64,000 nucleotides of DNA from Bradyrhizobium liaoningense (GTDB taxonomy: Bacteria; Pseudomonadota; Alphaproteobacteria; Rhizobiales; Xanthobacteraceae): NCBI RefSeq assembly GCF_018130955.1, contig NZ_JAFCJM010000015.1:62001-126000 (forward strand), in the 5' to 3' direction. Position 1 is the stretch's first letter; the number at the start of each line of letters is the position of its first letter. Positions 45,332 to 56,201 of this stretch are shown in pieces. A program made the translations under genes and the position numbers. The notes under the pieces were generated by a model. It had not been told where the DNA came from, did no database searches, and worked only from the letters and a program-made list of their open reading frames with translations.

Positions 45332-45847
45332 TCAGCGCGTCACGACCACGGTCGTGCCGACCGACACGCGCGAATAGAGATCGGTGATGTCGTCGTTGAG
45401 CATGCGGATGCAGCCATAAGAGACGAAGCCGCCGACCGAGCCCGGAACGTTGGTGCCGTGGATCGCGTATTCGCCGCCCGCGAGCGTCATCGCCGCGACG
45501 CCCATCGGGTTGCGCGGCGAGCCGCCGGGAATGACGTCGGGAATGCTCGGCTTGTCGCGCTTCACCTCGGCGGGCGGTGACCAGGCCGGGTTGAGGTATT
45601 TGCCGTCGATACGGGTCGTGCCAGCCCATTGCTTGCCGGATTTGCCGACGCCGACCGGATAGCGCACGGCATGATCGGTATCGAGAATGAGATAGAGCCG
45701 GCGTTCGTTGGTCCGGACCACGATGGTGCCTGGCGAATACTCGGCAGAGCGCATCCCCACCATTTCCGGCCGCGCCTCGGCCGCCGTCGACATCAAGACC
45801 CCCGCCCCGATGGTGGCGGCCAACGCCACCGCAATCCTCATCGACAT
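45332..45847 (-). CDS. L,D-transpeptidase (single YkuD domain)
   Basis: A 171-residue exported enzyme. A signal peptide ends AAEARP at about residue 26. The YkuD domain has AIHGTNVPGSVGGFVSYGCIRM, with catalytic Cys at residue 146, and the substrate-strand GTIVVRTNERRLYLIL. It matches the short ErfK-type enzymes of Rhizobiales. GGAG lies 6-7 nt before the ATG at 45847. The 376-nt region behind it (45848-46223) holds no gene: its first 260 nt show nothing definite and the rest is a family C repeat. Confidence 0.92.
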   Translation of the reverse strand: MSMRIAVALAATIGAGVLMSTAAEARPEMVGMRSAEYSPGTIVVRTNERRLYLILDTDHAVRYPVGVGKSGKQWAGTTRIDGKYLNPAWSPPAEVKRDKPSIPDVIPGGSPRNPMGVAAMTLAGGEYAIHGTNVPGSVGGFVSYGCIRMLNDDITDLYSRVSVGTTVVVTR

Positions 45848-46114
45848 TATCTGCTCCACTTCCCAGCCGCCCCTTCCGGGGTCCTCAATTTCGTCGCGCA
45901 GACCGCTTGAACCTGAGCCTGCCGGCCTCACCCACGCATTCTTAACCGCGTGTCTTAACCGGATGGTTTCCACGTCCGGCGCGGGGGCCTGTCTTATGGC
46001 GGGAACAAAGGAAATGTTCGAATTAAAGTAAATGACCTGAAAACAACACTCGGCCGGAAAGAAGCAGGTGGCGCCGGAGGCGCCCCTGACAAGTGCGTGA
46101 GACCAACCAAAACT

Positions 46115-46214
46115 GTCATTCCGGGCGCGCGAAAGCGCGACCTCAGATGCGCAATTGCGCATCGGGGAATCTCGAGATTCCGGGGTCGATGCTTGCGCAT
46201 CGCCCCGGAATGAC
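46115..46214. repeat. Dispersed inverted repeat, family C
   Basis: A 100-bp element: GTCATTCCGGGCG at the left, CGCCCCGGAATGAC at the right, and a central perfect GGAATCTCGAGATTCC. It sits 9 nt beyond the acetyl-CoA synthetase stop and may end that transcript. Confidence 0.78.
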
Positions 46215-46223
46215 GTCTGCAAA

Positions 46224-48176
<1,953 letters not shown>

Positions 48177-48307
48177 ATTTTCCCTCCACCTGCGGCACAC
48201 CGGGCACACGCGGCCAGTCGAGCCAGCTTGATCATTAACTTGATTATGCGTCGGGCTAACCGGGCCCGACAAGGAGGACAAGCTGGACCTTCGGGGGGCC
48301 CACGGCC

Positions 48308-48526
48308 ATGCGGAAAATCAAGCCTGTCGCAGATATGAAACAGGTCGGACGGCTGCTTGAGCTCTTTACCGAGATATCGGGAAGCGCCCCTGCAAACCCC
48401 CTATGCGGCCCATCGCGGTATTTAGGAACCGTCCGTCACCGATTCGGGACTCGCAATACGGTTCGGAACCTCCTAAATGCCGAAACCGGGCTCCAAGAGG
48501 CCCGACAGGAACAAAAGCCAAAATAA
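48308..48526 (+). CDS. Possible small ORF between acsA and topoisomerase IB
   Basis: A 72-codon frame starting ATG with GGGGGG upstream, basic and without recognisable domain. It overlaps an inverted repeat at 48420-48478, which makes coding doubtful. The 390-nt gap 48177-48566 has no other gene. I list it only as a candidate. Confidence 0.2.
   Translation: MRKIKPVADMKQVGRLLELFTEISGSAPANPLCGPSRYLGTVRHRFGTRNTVRNLLNAETGLQEARQEQKPK
48420..48478. repeat. Bulged inverted repeat
   Basis: Outer arms ATTTAGG (48420-48426) and CCTAAAT (48472-48478), inner arms AACCGT (48427-48432) and ACGGTT (48458-48463), with an 8-nt bulge on the right and a 25-nt loop. It lies 89 nt before the topoisomerase start and could fold as RNA or bind protein. 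Confidence 0.5.
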
Positions 48527-48566
48527 CGGCATTGACGGGTAACAGGCGGAGCTAAGGCGTAAGACT

Positions 48567-49736
48567 ATGATGGATCAGCAGAATCTCGGGGCGCTTCAGC
48601 CCGCTTCGGCCGATCCCGCCGCTGTTGCGCTCGCAAAAGCGCTCGGACAATGGCCCAAACCGGCCTCTTTTCGGCGTCCGAGCCCGAAAAAGACCTATGA
48701 CGCGGCCCACACGACCTCGGTGGAAGCACTCGCCCGGGAGCTGGGGCTGCGCCTCGGCGACCAGAACGAGCTGACCATTCGCCGCATCCGGCGCGGCAAG
48801 GGCTACTCCTTCGTCCGCCCCAACGGCGCGCATATCCGCGACGCCCGGACCATTCGCCGGCTGCACGCCATGGCGGTGCCGCCGGCCTATCGCGAAGTCC
48901 GCTATTCGGCCGATCCCAGCTCGCATCTGCAGGCCGTGGGTCGCGATGCCGCGGGCCGACTGCAATACCGCTATCACGCCGATTGGGAAAAGGTCCGCGA
49001 GCAGCGCAAGGCGCATCGCCTGGAAAAGCTCGTCGGCGCGCTGCCAAAGATCCGGCGCAAGGTCTCCATGTTCCTGTCCGGCGAGGAGCCGACGCGCGAG
49101 TTTGCGCTTTCGGCGGTGATCGAGCTGATCGCCCGCACCGCGATCCGTCCCGGCAATGAGTCCTACGCGCGCCTCAACGGCACCCGCGGCGCCACCACCA
49201 TGCTCAAATCGAACGTCACGCTCGAAGACGACAGCTTCGTGCTGACGTTCAAAGCCAAGGGCGGCAAGGCGGTGCGCAAGGAATGCGACGCGGCCAAGCT
49301 CGTGCGCGCCATCGGCATTCTGCGTGGCGTGCCGGGAAAACGCATGTTCCAGTATCGCGATGCCTACGGCATCGTGCGCGCGGTGAACACCACGCAGGTG
49401 AATGCGTTCTTGCGCGAGATCGCCGGCATCAAGATCTCGCTGAAGGATTTTCGTACGCTGATGGCCTCCGCCGTCGTCGTGGAATCGCTGTCGCGGATCA
49501 CACCGGCGACCAGCCAGCGCGGCCGCAAGAAGCAGGTGCTGGATGCGATCCGCGCCGCGGCCGACAAGCTCTCGAACACGCCGGCGATCTGCCGCAAGAG
49601 CTACGTGCACGACACCATCGTCACGGCCTTCGAGGACGGCATCCTCGAGCGCTTTGCCGCGACCATGAAGGGCCAGCGCTCGCAGGCGCGACGCGAGCAG
49701 CTTCTGGCGCAGGTCGTGGCAACGGCCGCGGTTTAA
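48567..49736 (+). CDS. Type IB DNA topoisomerase (poxvirus-like)
   Basis: A 389-residue bacterial topoisomerase IB that relaxes supercoils through a 3'-phosphotyrosine. The N-terminal part includes GYSFVRPNGAHIRD and MAVPPAYREVRY. Catalytic residues are in TAIRPGNESYA (Arg), KGGKAVRKE (Lys), and YVHDTIV with nucleophile Tyr at about residue 346. Two ATGs in a row open the gene (48567 and 48570). Such enzymes are sporadic in bacteria and common in Bradyrhizobium. Confidence 0.93.
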   Translation: MMDQQNLGALQPASADPAAVALAKALGQWPKPASFRRPSPKKTYDAAHTTSVEALARELGLRLGDQNELTIRRIRRGKGYSFVRPNGAHIRDARTIRRLHAMAVPPAYREVRYSADPSSHLQAVGRDAAGRLQYRYHADWEKVREQRKAHRLEKLVGALPKIRRKVSMFLSGEEPTREFALSAVIELIARTAIRPGNESYARLNGTRGATTMLKSNVTLEDDSFVLTFKAKGGKAVRKECDAAKLVRAIGILRGVPGKRMFQYRDAYGIVRAVNTTQVNAFLREIAGIKISLKDFRTLMASAVVVESLSRITPATSQRGRKKQVLDAIRAAADKLSNTPAICRKSYVHDTIVTAFEDGILERFAATMKGQRSQARREQLLAQVVATAAV

Positions 49737-49747
49737 GTCTTTAGTTT

Positions 49748-49796
49748 GAGCATGATCTTTTCGGAAAACCGCCTCACACTTTTCCGGATCATGCTC
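49748..49796. repeat. Dispersed palindrome, family B (copy 3)
   Basis: A 49-bp element nearly identical to the one at 12624, with arms GAGCATGAT/ATCATGCTC. It lies between the convergent topoisomerase and SRPBCC genes. Confidence 0.8.
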
Positions 49797-49800
49797 TAGC

Positions 49801-50259
49801 TTACATCTTCTCGTTTGCCAGGCCCTTGTCGGGGCCCGGATTCCGGCCGGCGGCTGCGCTCGTCAGCCGATCCAGATAGTGCGCCCAGCCTCTGTCATGG
49901 CTGATGCACTGCGCTTCGTTGGGCAGGCCGCTATGGGTCATGCGCAGCAAGGTGCCGCCGTCGCGCTCGATGAGATCGATCTCGATCAGGCTGGAGCCGG
50001 GCGGCACTTCCTGGCCGCCGTCCCAGCCGAAGGTGTAGGCCAGGCGATGCACCGGCACGACCTCGCGAAATGCGCCGCGGGCCACGCCGCTGCGGGGACC
50101 GATGCCCTTCAGCAGATAGAGCCCGTCGGGATGCGGCTCCATCGTCGCCTCGGTACCCATCCAGCTCAAGATCTTGTCGGGATCCGTCAGGAAAGCAAAG
50201 ACGGTGGCACGCGGGGCCGCGATCTGGGTCTCGCGTCGGACTATGAACGGCTCGGTCAT
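49801..50259 (-). CDS. SRPBCC / AHSA1-domain protein
   Basis: A 152-residue START-like protein. The family start VRRETQIAAPRATVFAFLT is followed by ILSWMG, FREVVPVHRLAYTFGW and a C-terminal helix GWAHYLDRLTSAAAG. AHSA1-type proteins bind hydrophobic ligands or act as Hsp90-like cofactors. Its substrate is unknown. A divergent cyclase gene starts 66 nt away. Confidence 0.88.
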   Translation of the reverse strand: MTEPFIVRRETQIAAPRATVFAFLTDPDKILSWMGTEATMEPHPDGLYLLKGIGPRSGVARGAFREVVPVHRLAYTFGWDGGQEVPPGSSLIEIDLIERDGGTLLRMTHSGLPNEAQCISHDRGWAHYLDRLTSAAAGRNPGPDKGLANEKM

Positions 50260-50325
50260 TGCGGCTGCGTTCTCCGTTGCGCTGGGTGAGATGGCGGTGC
50301 CGGCGTTCCAGTTCAAGGATAGGCC

Positions 50326-51450
50326 GTGACAAAGATGGCGCCCGGACGCCATGATCGGGGCATGAAACTTTCCTCCACGCTCGCCTGGCTGGTCGATTCC
50401 GCCGCGGAGACCGCGGGCGCGGACCGGTTGCTCGCGGAACTCGGCGCGCATCTGGTCGCGGACGGGTTGCCGCTTGCGGCCGGTGCGCTGACCCTCGACG
50501 TGCCGCATCCCCTGATTGCGCGACGAACCTGGCTGTGGCGCGCCAACAGCGGCGAGGTCGTGGAAGCCCTCGGCTTTGCCTCGGGTGCGGCAGTGTTTGC
50601 GCCGCAAGCGCCTGGTGACGCCGGCCGCCGCTGGCTCGGCGACATCGCAAGCGGCGTGGTGCACGAAGACGTGATCGGGCCGCGACAAGACGGCCCGTCG
50701 CTGGGCTGGATCGGGCCGCGGCCCTTCACGCCGGAGGAGGTCGATGAACTCAGGCAGGCCGCGCGTTTCGCCGCCGCACCCTTGGCCGTGCTCGCCGCGC
50801 GCGCGACGCTGTTCGCGACGCTCGAAGCCTATCTCGGACGGCGCAGTGCCGCGCGCGTGCTGGCAGCTCCGTTGCGACGCGACCTGGGTGAAACGATTCA
50901 GGCAGCGCTGCTCTACGCCGATCTGCGCAGTTTCACGGCACTCTCCGAAGACAATCCGCCTGAAGCTGTCATCGCGGCGCTCGATGCCTGGTTCGACCGC
51001 ATCGCCGGCGCCGTTCACGCCTTCGGCGGCGAGGTCCTGAAATTCATCGGCGACGGCGTGCTCGCGATCTTTCCGGTGGTCGACGGGCGACCGCGTCGTG
51101 CGTGCCAGGCGGCTCTGCGCGCGGCCGCGGCCGCGCAGGCTGGCATGGCGCATCTGAACGAGGAGCGGCAGAAACAGGGACTGCCTTCCCTGTCGTTCGG
51201 CGCGGCGCTGCATCTCGGCGAAATGCTCTGGGGCAATATCGGCGCCGCCAACCGTCTGGACTTCACCGCGATTGGAGCCGCCGTGAATCTCGCGAGCCGG
51301 CTCGAAGGCCTGTGTCGGCCGCTCGGCAAGACCGTGCTCGTCTCAGGCGCGCTCGCCGCCGAGACCGACGCGCAGTTGATCGCGCTTGGAACGCATGCGC
51401 TGCGCGGCATTGCGTCGCCGTGTGAGGTGTTTGCCCTGCCGGAGGGGTAG
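50326..51450 (+). CDS. Class III adenylate cyclase
   Basis: A 374-residue soluble enzyme. The C-terminal 185 residues are a class III cyclase domain: ALLYADLRSFTALSE and FIGDGVLAIF give the two metal Asp residues, EVLKFIGD has the Lys, and LDFTAIGAAVNLASRLEGL the Asp, a combination that selects ATP. The N-terminal 180 residues have no named domain and no membrane helix. A GTG start at 50326 follows AAGGATAGG; an ATG at 50335 is possible. Confidence 0.88.
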   Translation: MTKMAPGRHDRGMKLSSTLAWLVDSAAETAGADRLLAELGAHLVADGLPLAAGALTLDVPHPLIARRTWLWRANSGEVVEALGFASGAAVFAPQAPGDAGRRWLGDIASGVVHEDVIGPRQDGPSLGWIGPRPFTPEEVDELRQAARFAAAPLAVLAARATLFATLEAYLGRRSAARVLAAPLRRDLGETIQAALLYADLRSFTALSEDNPPEAVIAALDAWFDRIAGAVHAFGGEVLKFIGDGVLAIFPVVDGRPRRACQAALRAAAAAQAGMAHLNEERQKQGLPSLSFGAALHLGEMLWGNIGAANRLDFTAIGAAVNLASRLEGLCRPLGKTVLVSGALAAETDAQLIALGTHALRGIASPCEVFALPEG

Positions 51451-51462
51451 GTCTAGCCATCC

Positions 51463-51514
51463 GTCATTGTCGCCGCGGAAACAGTCTGGATTGCTTCGCT
51501 GCGCTCGCAATGAC
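51463..51514. repeat. Short inverted repeat at convergent gene ends
   Basis: GTCATTGTCGCCGCGG at the left and CGCAATGAC at the right, separated by AACAGTCTGGATTGCTTCG. It lies between the cyclase and EVE stop codons. Confidence 0.55.
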
Positions 51515-51526
51515 GAGCCATTGTGC

Positions 51527-51946
51527 CTACAGCCCGCCCATCTTGCAGACGAGCTTCCACTCCTCGGCCGTCACCGGCTGCACCGACAGCCGCGAATACT
51601 TCACCAGCGCCATGTCCGCGAGCTTCTTGTCTGCCTTGATCGCGGCCATCGTCACCGGCGTCTTCAGGGGCTTGTCGGCCTTGATGTCGACGCAGACGAA
51701 CTTTTCGGTCTTGTCGGTCGGATCGGGATAGGCCTCCTTGATGACCTCCGCGATGCCGACGATCTCCTTGCCCTCGTTGGAGTGATAGAAGAACGCCTTG
51801 TCGCCCTTCTTCATGGCCACGAGATTCTGGCGCGCGGTAAAATTGCGCACGCCGGTCCAGGCCTCGCCTTTCGCGCCCTTGGCGACCTGCTGGTCCCAGG
51901 ACCACACGGACGGTTCGGATTTCACCAGCCAGTACGCCATGCTCAT
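51527..51946 (-). CDS. EVE-domain protein
   Basis: A 139-residue EVE (PUA-like) protein. [47 protein letters not shown] and PVTAEEW match the family, which reads modified bases in nucleic acid. It starts ATG overlapping the gpsA stop as ATGA, a sign of coupled translation. It ends the tsaD-gpsA-EVE set. Sensing of modified cytosine or adenine is known for relatives; here it is only inferred. Confidence 0.9.
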   Translation of the reverse strand: MSMAYWLVKSEPSVWSWDQQVAKGAKGEAWTGVRNFTARQNLVAMKKGDKAFFYHSNEGKEIVGIAEVIKEAYPDPTDKTEKFVCVDIKADKPLKTPVTMAAIKADKKLADMALVKYSRLSVQPVTAEEWKLVCKMGGL

Positions 51947-52923
51947 TCCTCAGCCTTGAAGGGGCGCGTCAAAAGTCCGGAGATCGCGGCGTCGATCGTG
52001 GTCTTGCCGCTCAGGATCGCCGCCACCGCCTGTGATACCGGCATCTCGATATTTTGCGAAGCCGCCAGTTCGATCAGCACGGGCGCGGTGAATTCGCCCT
52101 CGGCGAGCTTGCCGGCCGGCGGCTTCTCGCCGCGGCCGAGTGCGAGCCCGAGCGCAAAGTTGCGCGATTGCGGGCTTGCGCAGCTCAGGATCAGATCGCC
52201 AAGGCCGGAGAGCCCGGCCAGCGTCTCGCCGCGCGCACCGAGCACCCGGCCGAACCGGGCGAGCTCGGCAAAGCCGCGCGTGGTGAGCGCGGCCTGCGCG
52301 GACGCGCCGAGCTTGCGTCCGACCGCGATGCCCACCGCAATCGCCAGCACGTTCTTCGCCGCGCCGCCGATCTCGACACCGCGGACGTCCGTGGAGTGAT
52401 AGGGCCGGAAGGTCGGCGAGCCTAGCGCCTGCACCAATGCGCTTGCGATCTGCTCATCCTTTGCGGCGAGCGTGACTGCTGTCGGCAGGCCGCGCGCGAC
52501 GTCGTCGGCAAAACTCGGACCCGAGAGGATCGCAGGGCACGTGGCGGGCGCGGCTTCCGCGATCACGTCGGTCATGAATTTGTGCGTGCCGTGCTCGATG
52601 CCCTTGGCGCAGGCGATGACAGGCACGGGTCCCGTCAGATGCGATGCCAGCGCGTTGACGGCGCCGCGCAGATGCTGCGCGGGCGTTGCGATCAGGATCA
52701 TGTCGGCTCGTGCCGCCAAGGCCAGCTCGCTCGTCACCACGATGTCCGGCGGGATCGCCATGCCCGGCAGCCGCGGATTATCGCGCGTCGAGGCAATCCG
52801 CGCGGCGTGCTCCGCATTGCGCGCCCAGAGGGTGACGCTGCGGCCCGCCCGCGCCGCGACCGTTGCCAGCGCCGTTCCCCAGGCGCCCGCGCCGATCACC
52901 GCGACCGATTGGAATGCCGGCAT
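51943..52923 (-). CDS. gpsA: NAD(P)H-dependent glycerol-3-phosphate dehydrogenase
   Basis: A 326-residue enzyme that makes glycerol-3-phosphate for phospholipids. [18 protein letters not shown] binds the cofactor. [46 protein letters not shown] (catalytic Lys) and [12 protein letters not shown] are textbook motifs. It starts 2 nt after tsaD's stop. Confidence 0.97.
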   Translation of the reverse strand: MPAFQSVAVIGAGAWGTALATVAARAGRSVTLWARNAEHAARIASTRDNPRLPGMAIPPDIVVTSELALAARADMILIATPAQHLRGAVNALASHLTGPVPVIACAKGIEHGTHKFMTDVIAEAAPATCPAILSGPSFADDVARGLPTAVTLAAKDEQIASALVQALGSPTFRPYHSTDVRGVEIGGAAKNVLAIAVGIAVGRKLGASAQAALTTRGFAELARFGRVLGARGETLAGLSGLGDLILSCASPQSRNFALGLALGRGEKPPAGKLAEGEFTAPVLIELAASQNIEMPVSQAVAAILSGKTTIDAAISGLLTRPFKAEE

Positions 52924-52925
52924 GG

Positions 52926-53999
52926 CTAGAACCCCGCGCGGGTGTTGCCGTAGCCGGCGGGCGCCGTGGCATTTGCGTCGAGCAGCCAGCGTGCCCGGGG
53001 CTGCGCTTCCATCGTATCGGTCAGGCCGAGCGCGAGGCGTTCGGCGCCGGCCCAGGCGATCATGGCGCCGTTGTCGGTGCAGAGCGCCGGCGGCGGCATG
53101 ATGAGCTGGGTCTGCGCCTTGTCGGCGACGTCCTGCAACGCGCCGCGGATCGCCTGATTGGCGGCGACGCCGCCGGCGGCGACGAGCGCATGCGGCGCAC
53201 CGAACTGTTCGCGGAAGAGTTTGAGGCCCACGCTCAGCCGATCCGCGGTCGATTCCAGCACCGCGGCCTGAAAGCTGGCGCAGAGGTCGCTGATGTCCTG
53301 CGGCTCCAGCGGCACGATGCGGCTCGCTTCGTTGCGCACGGCCGTCTTCAGGCCCGACAGCGAAAAGTTTGCATCAGCCCGTCCCAGCATCGGTCGCGGA
53401 AGTGCAAATCGCGCGGCATCGCCGTTGCTGGCCTCGCGTTCAACCTGCGGTCCGCCGGGGTAGGGCAGTCCCAGCATCTTCGCCACCTTGTCAAAAGCTT
53501 CGCCGATAGCATCGTCAACGGTGGTGCCGAGCCGTACATATTGGCCGACGCCGACAACGGCGACGATTTGCGTGTGACCGCCGGAGGCGAGGAACAGGCA
53601 GTAGGGAAAATCGAGCCGATCGGTGAGGCGTGGCGTCAGCGCATGCGCCTCGAGATGGTTCACCGCGACAAGCGGCGTGTCGTGCACCATCGCAATCGCC
53701 TTCGCCGTGGTGAGCCCCACGATGACGCCGCCGATCAGCCCGGGACCTGCGGCGGCGGCGACGCCGGACAGTTCCGCAAAACCGACTCCGGCCTCCTTCA
53801 TGGCGCGTTCGATAATACCGTCGAGCAGGTCGACATGGGCGCGCGCGGCGATCTCCGGCACCACGCCGCCGAAGCGGGCATGCTCGTCCACCTGCGAGCG
53901 CACGATGTTGGAGCGGATCGTTCCGCTGCCGTCAGGCGCGCGCTCGATCACCGCCGCGGCGGTCTCGTCGCAGGTGGTTTCAATGCCCAGCACCAGCAT
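52926..53999 (-). CDS. tsaD: tRNA N6-threonylcarbamoyladenosine transferase
   Basis: A 357-residue subunit of the enzyme that adds threonylcarbamoyl to A37 of ANN-decoding tRNAs. [14 protein letters not shown] and the metal-binding [29 protein letters not shown] and [11 protein letters not shown] are family motifs. The ATG at 53999 begins just before the conserved LVLGIE; a TTG at 54017 is also possible. It is the first gene of tsaD-gpsA-EVE. The 151-nt divergent region to hemD has no clear regulatory site. Confidence 0.96.
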   Translation of the reverse strand: MLVLGIETTCDETAAAVIERAPDGSGTIRSNIVRSQVDEHARFGGVVPEIAARAHVDLLDGIIERAMKEAGVGFAELSGVAAAAGPGLIGGVIVGLTTAKAIAMVHDTPLVAVNHLEAHALTPRLTDRLDFPYCLFLASGGHTQIVAVVGVGQYVRLGTTVDDAIGEAFDKVAKMLGLPYPGGPQVEREASNGDAARFALPRPMLGRADANFSLSGLKTAVRNEASRIVPLEPQDISDLCASFQAAVLESTADRLSVGLKLFREQFGAPHALVAAGGVAANQAIRGALQDVADKAQTQLIMPPPALCTDNGAMIAWAGAERLALGLTDTMEAQPRARWLLDANATAPAGYGNTRAGF

Positions 54000-54150
54000 T
54001 GGCGATTCGTTATCCAATTTGCGGCCTTGCGCTCATCCGTAAAGCAGAGTTCTGGTACGTCCGGTAGCATTCCGGGGTCGCCAAGCGCAATTGTCACGCT
54101 TTGTCTTTATCCCTTGAAGCTTCACCACGACGTGCCGGGGACTATAGACC

Positions 54151-54897
54151 ATGGCCATTCTTGTGACACGGCCGCATCCTGACAATGAGACCACCGCGGT
54201 CGCCTTGCGCGCGCGCGGCTTCGACGTGCACCTTGCGCCGCTCCTGAAGTTCGAGCCCGTTGCGTTCCACGACGCGGGCGAAATCAGATATGGCGCCGTC
54301 ATCGTCACCTCGGCCAACGCGATCCGCGCCATCGTGCCGCAACTGGCGGAACTGAAGCTGTCGAAGCTTCCGCTGTTCGCAGTCGGCGAACACACTGCCT
54401 CCGCCGCCCGCGAGGCCGGCTTTGTCGAGGTCATCGTCGCCGGCGGCGATGCGGCCGCCTTGCGCGACACCGTGCTGAAGGGCGCGCGCGACAAGCTCTT
54501 GAAGAAGAAAAGCACGCTGCTCTATCTGGCGGGGGCCGACCTGTCGCGCGATCTCGCCAGCGAACTGGGTGCCGAAGGCTTTGACGTGGTCACGCAAACG
54601 ACCTACCGCATGGCGCCGGTCAGGCATCTGCCCCGCGAGGTCTGCGACGGCTTCGCCGCCCACGGCATCGAGGCCGTCCTGCATTATTCCAGGCGCAGCG
54701 CGCGGGCTTTCCTGGACGCGGCGCGCAGCGAGGGCGTCGAAATCTCGGCGCTGGCGATTCCCCAATGCTGCCTGTCCGAAAATGTCGCCAGTGTCCTGCG
54801 CGAGGCGGGCGCGACACAGGTTACGGTAGCGGCTTCGCCCGACGAAAATGCCCTGTTCGAAACCTTGGAGCGTGCGTTGCGCACCCGTTTGGCGTAA
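54151..54897 (+). CDS. hemD: Uroporphyrinogen-III synthase
   Basis: A 248-residue enzyme that closes the tetrapyrrole ring. This family is poorly conserved, but ILVTRPHPDNETTA, IVTSANAIRAI, FAVGEHTASAAREAGF and VLHYSRRSARAFL are good signatures. Its context (Mic60 and HemY downstream) agrees. The usual partner hemC is not within the window. Start is ATG at 54151. Confidence 0.9.
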   Translation: MAILVTRPHPDNETTAVALRARGFDVHLAPLLKFEPVAFHDAGEIRYGAVIVTSANAIRAIVPQLAELKLSKLPLFAVGEHTASAAREAGFVEVIVAGGDAAALRDTVLKGARDKLLKKKSTLLYLAGADLSRDLASELGAEGFDVVTQTTYRMAPVRHLPREVCDGFAAHGIEAVLHYSRRSARAFLDAARSEGVEISALAIPQCCLSENVASVLREAGATQVTVAASPDENALFETLERALRTRLA

Positions 54898-54964
54898 GAG
54901 AACGGGCCGAATCCGGTAAAATGGGTCCGGATCAGTACGCTTTGCAAGTTGAGGAAACGTCACG

Positions 54965-56194
54965 ATGGCCGATGACAAGCCTGAAGACGCAGGATTGGCC
55001 CCCGAATCCGGCCGTGCCAAGCGCACACCGCCCACCATCGATCTCGAAGCCACGGAAGTTTCCACCCAGCCGCAGCAGGCAGGTGAGGCGGAGCCGCAAC
55101 CCGAGCACGCCAAGGCAAGTGTTGAGGCAGGTACGGAGACAGAGGCGGCGGCTGCAAGCGAGCAGGTCGAGGCACAGCCCGAGCCGGAGCGGCGCGAGGC
55201 CACGACGGCCGTTCCGCCGGCGCCGGTATCTGCCTGGGTGATCGCGCCGCTGTCGGGCGCGGTGGCGGCCGCACTCGTCATCGCGGTCGGCTGGATGCTG
55301 GGCTGGCCCGCGGTGCAGGCCCCGCCCGCTGCGCCGCAGGTCACGTCAGCAGCCGTCGATGCGTTGACTGGCCGCGTCGCCAGTGTCGAAGCCAAGGTGA
55401 GCAAGCCCGCCGTCGATCCCGCCGCGGCCGCCCGCGTCGATGCGCTTGAGAAATCATTGGCCGGCCTGCGCAGCGATATCGCCGCGGTCCGCGCGCAGTC
55501 GGACAAGCTTGCCAGCACCGTGGACGCGGTGAAGGCAGCGCCGCACGATGCGGCGGCCGCGCCCGATTTCTCCGCCGTCAACGAGCGCATCGCCCAGCTC
55601 GAAAAGAACATCAAGGCCGAGCGTGCCGAGCTCGCACAGCAGGGCGAGAAGATCGCTGACGCCAAGCCCGCCGACGACAAGCCGCTACGCCGCGTCGTGG
55701 CGGCCTCGCTGCTCGATGTCGCCGTTCGTCACGGCGACGGCTACGCCGCGCAGCTCGCGGCGGCGCGCTCGTTCTCCGCCGATCCCAACATGCTGAAGCC
55801 GCTCGACGCCTTCGCGGCGTCAGGCGTTCCGAGCCCGGTCGTGCTGACTCGCGAGCTGCTCAACATCGTGCCAAAGCTGTCGCCGCCCGCGGAGGCGCAG
55901 ACAAGCGGCACCGGCATCGTCGATCGCCTTCAAGCGGGCGCGGCCAAGCTCGTCCGCATCGAGCGCACCGATGCCGTCGGTAACGATCGCGCCGCCATCG
56001 TCGCGCGGGTGACCGCCGCGGCGCTGCGCAACGATTTCAACGAAGCGCGTCGCGAATTGAAGACCTTGCCCGAGGTCGACCGCGAGCCGGCAAAAGCCTG
56101 GCTAGAAAAGACCGATGCGCGCGACGCGGCGCTCGCCGCCTCCCGCAAATTCGCCGACGATGCCATGGCGGACCTCGCCAAAGCTGCGCAATAG
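54965..56194 (+). CDS. Alphaproteobacterial Mic60 (mitofilin) homologue
   Basis: A 409-residue inner-membrane protein. An acidic, Pro/Glu-rich N-terminus (cytoplasmic, 1-85) precedes one helix at about 90-114, then a coiled-coil region (about 125-240) and a C-terminal helical domain (LRRVVAASLLDVAVRHGDGY onward) that is the mitofilin-like part. Known Mic60 homologues in alphaproteobacteria lie next to hemD and hemY and shape intracytoplasmic membranes. It begins 67 nt after hemD. Confidence 0.8.
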   Translation: MADDKPEDAGLAPESGRAKRTPPTIDLEATEVSTQPQQAGEAEPQPEHAKASVEAGTETEAAAASEQVEAQPEPERREATTAVPPAPVSAWVIAPLSGAVAAALVIAVGWMLGWPAVQAPPAAPQVTSAAVDALTGRVASVEAKVSKPAVDPAAAARVDALEKSLAGLRSDIAAVRAQSDKLASTVDAVKAAPHDAAAAPDFSAVNERIAQLEKNIKAERAELAQQGEKIADAKPADDKPLRRVVAASLLDVAVRHGDGYAAQLAAARSFSADPNMLKPLDAFAASGVPSPVVLTRELLNIVPKLSPPAEAQTSGTGIVDRLQAGAAKLVRIERTDAVGNDRAAIVARVTAAALRNDFNEARRELKTLPEVDREPAKAWLEKTDARDAALAASRKFADDAMADLAKAAQ

Positions 56195-56201
56195 GATTTT
56201 C

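Noticed and set aside
45284..45377. Frame-0 extension of the nuclease as a genuine C-terminus
   Set aside because: It runs through a terminator and into the convergent gene, and the alternative frame gives the expected nuclease end.
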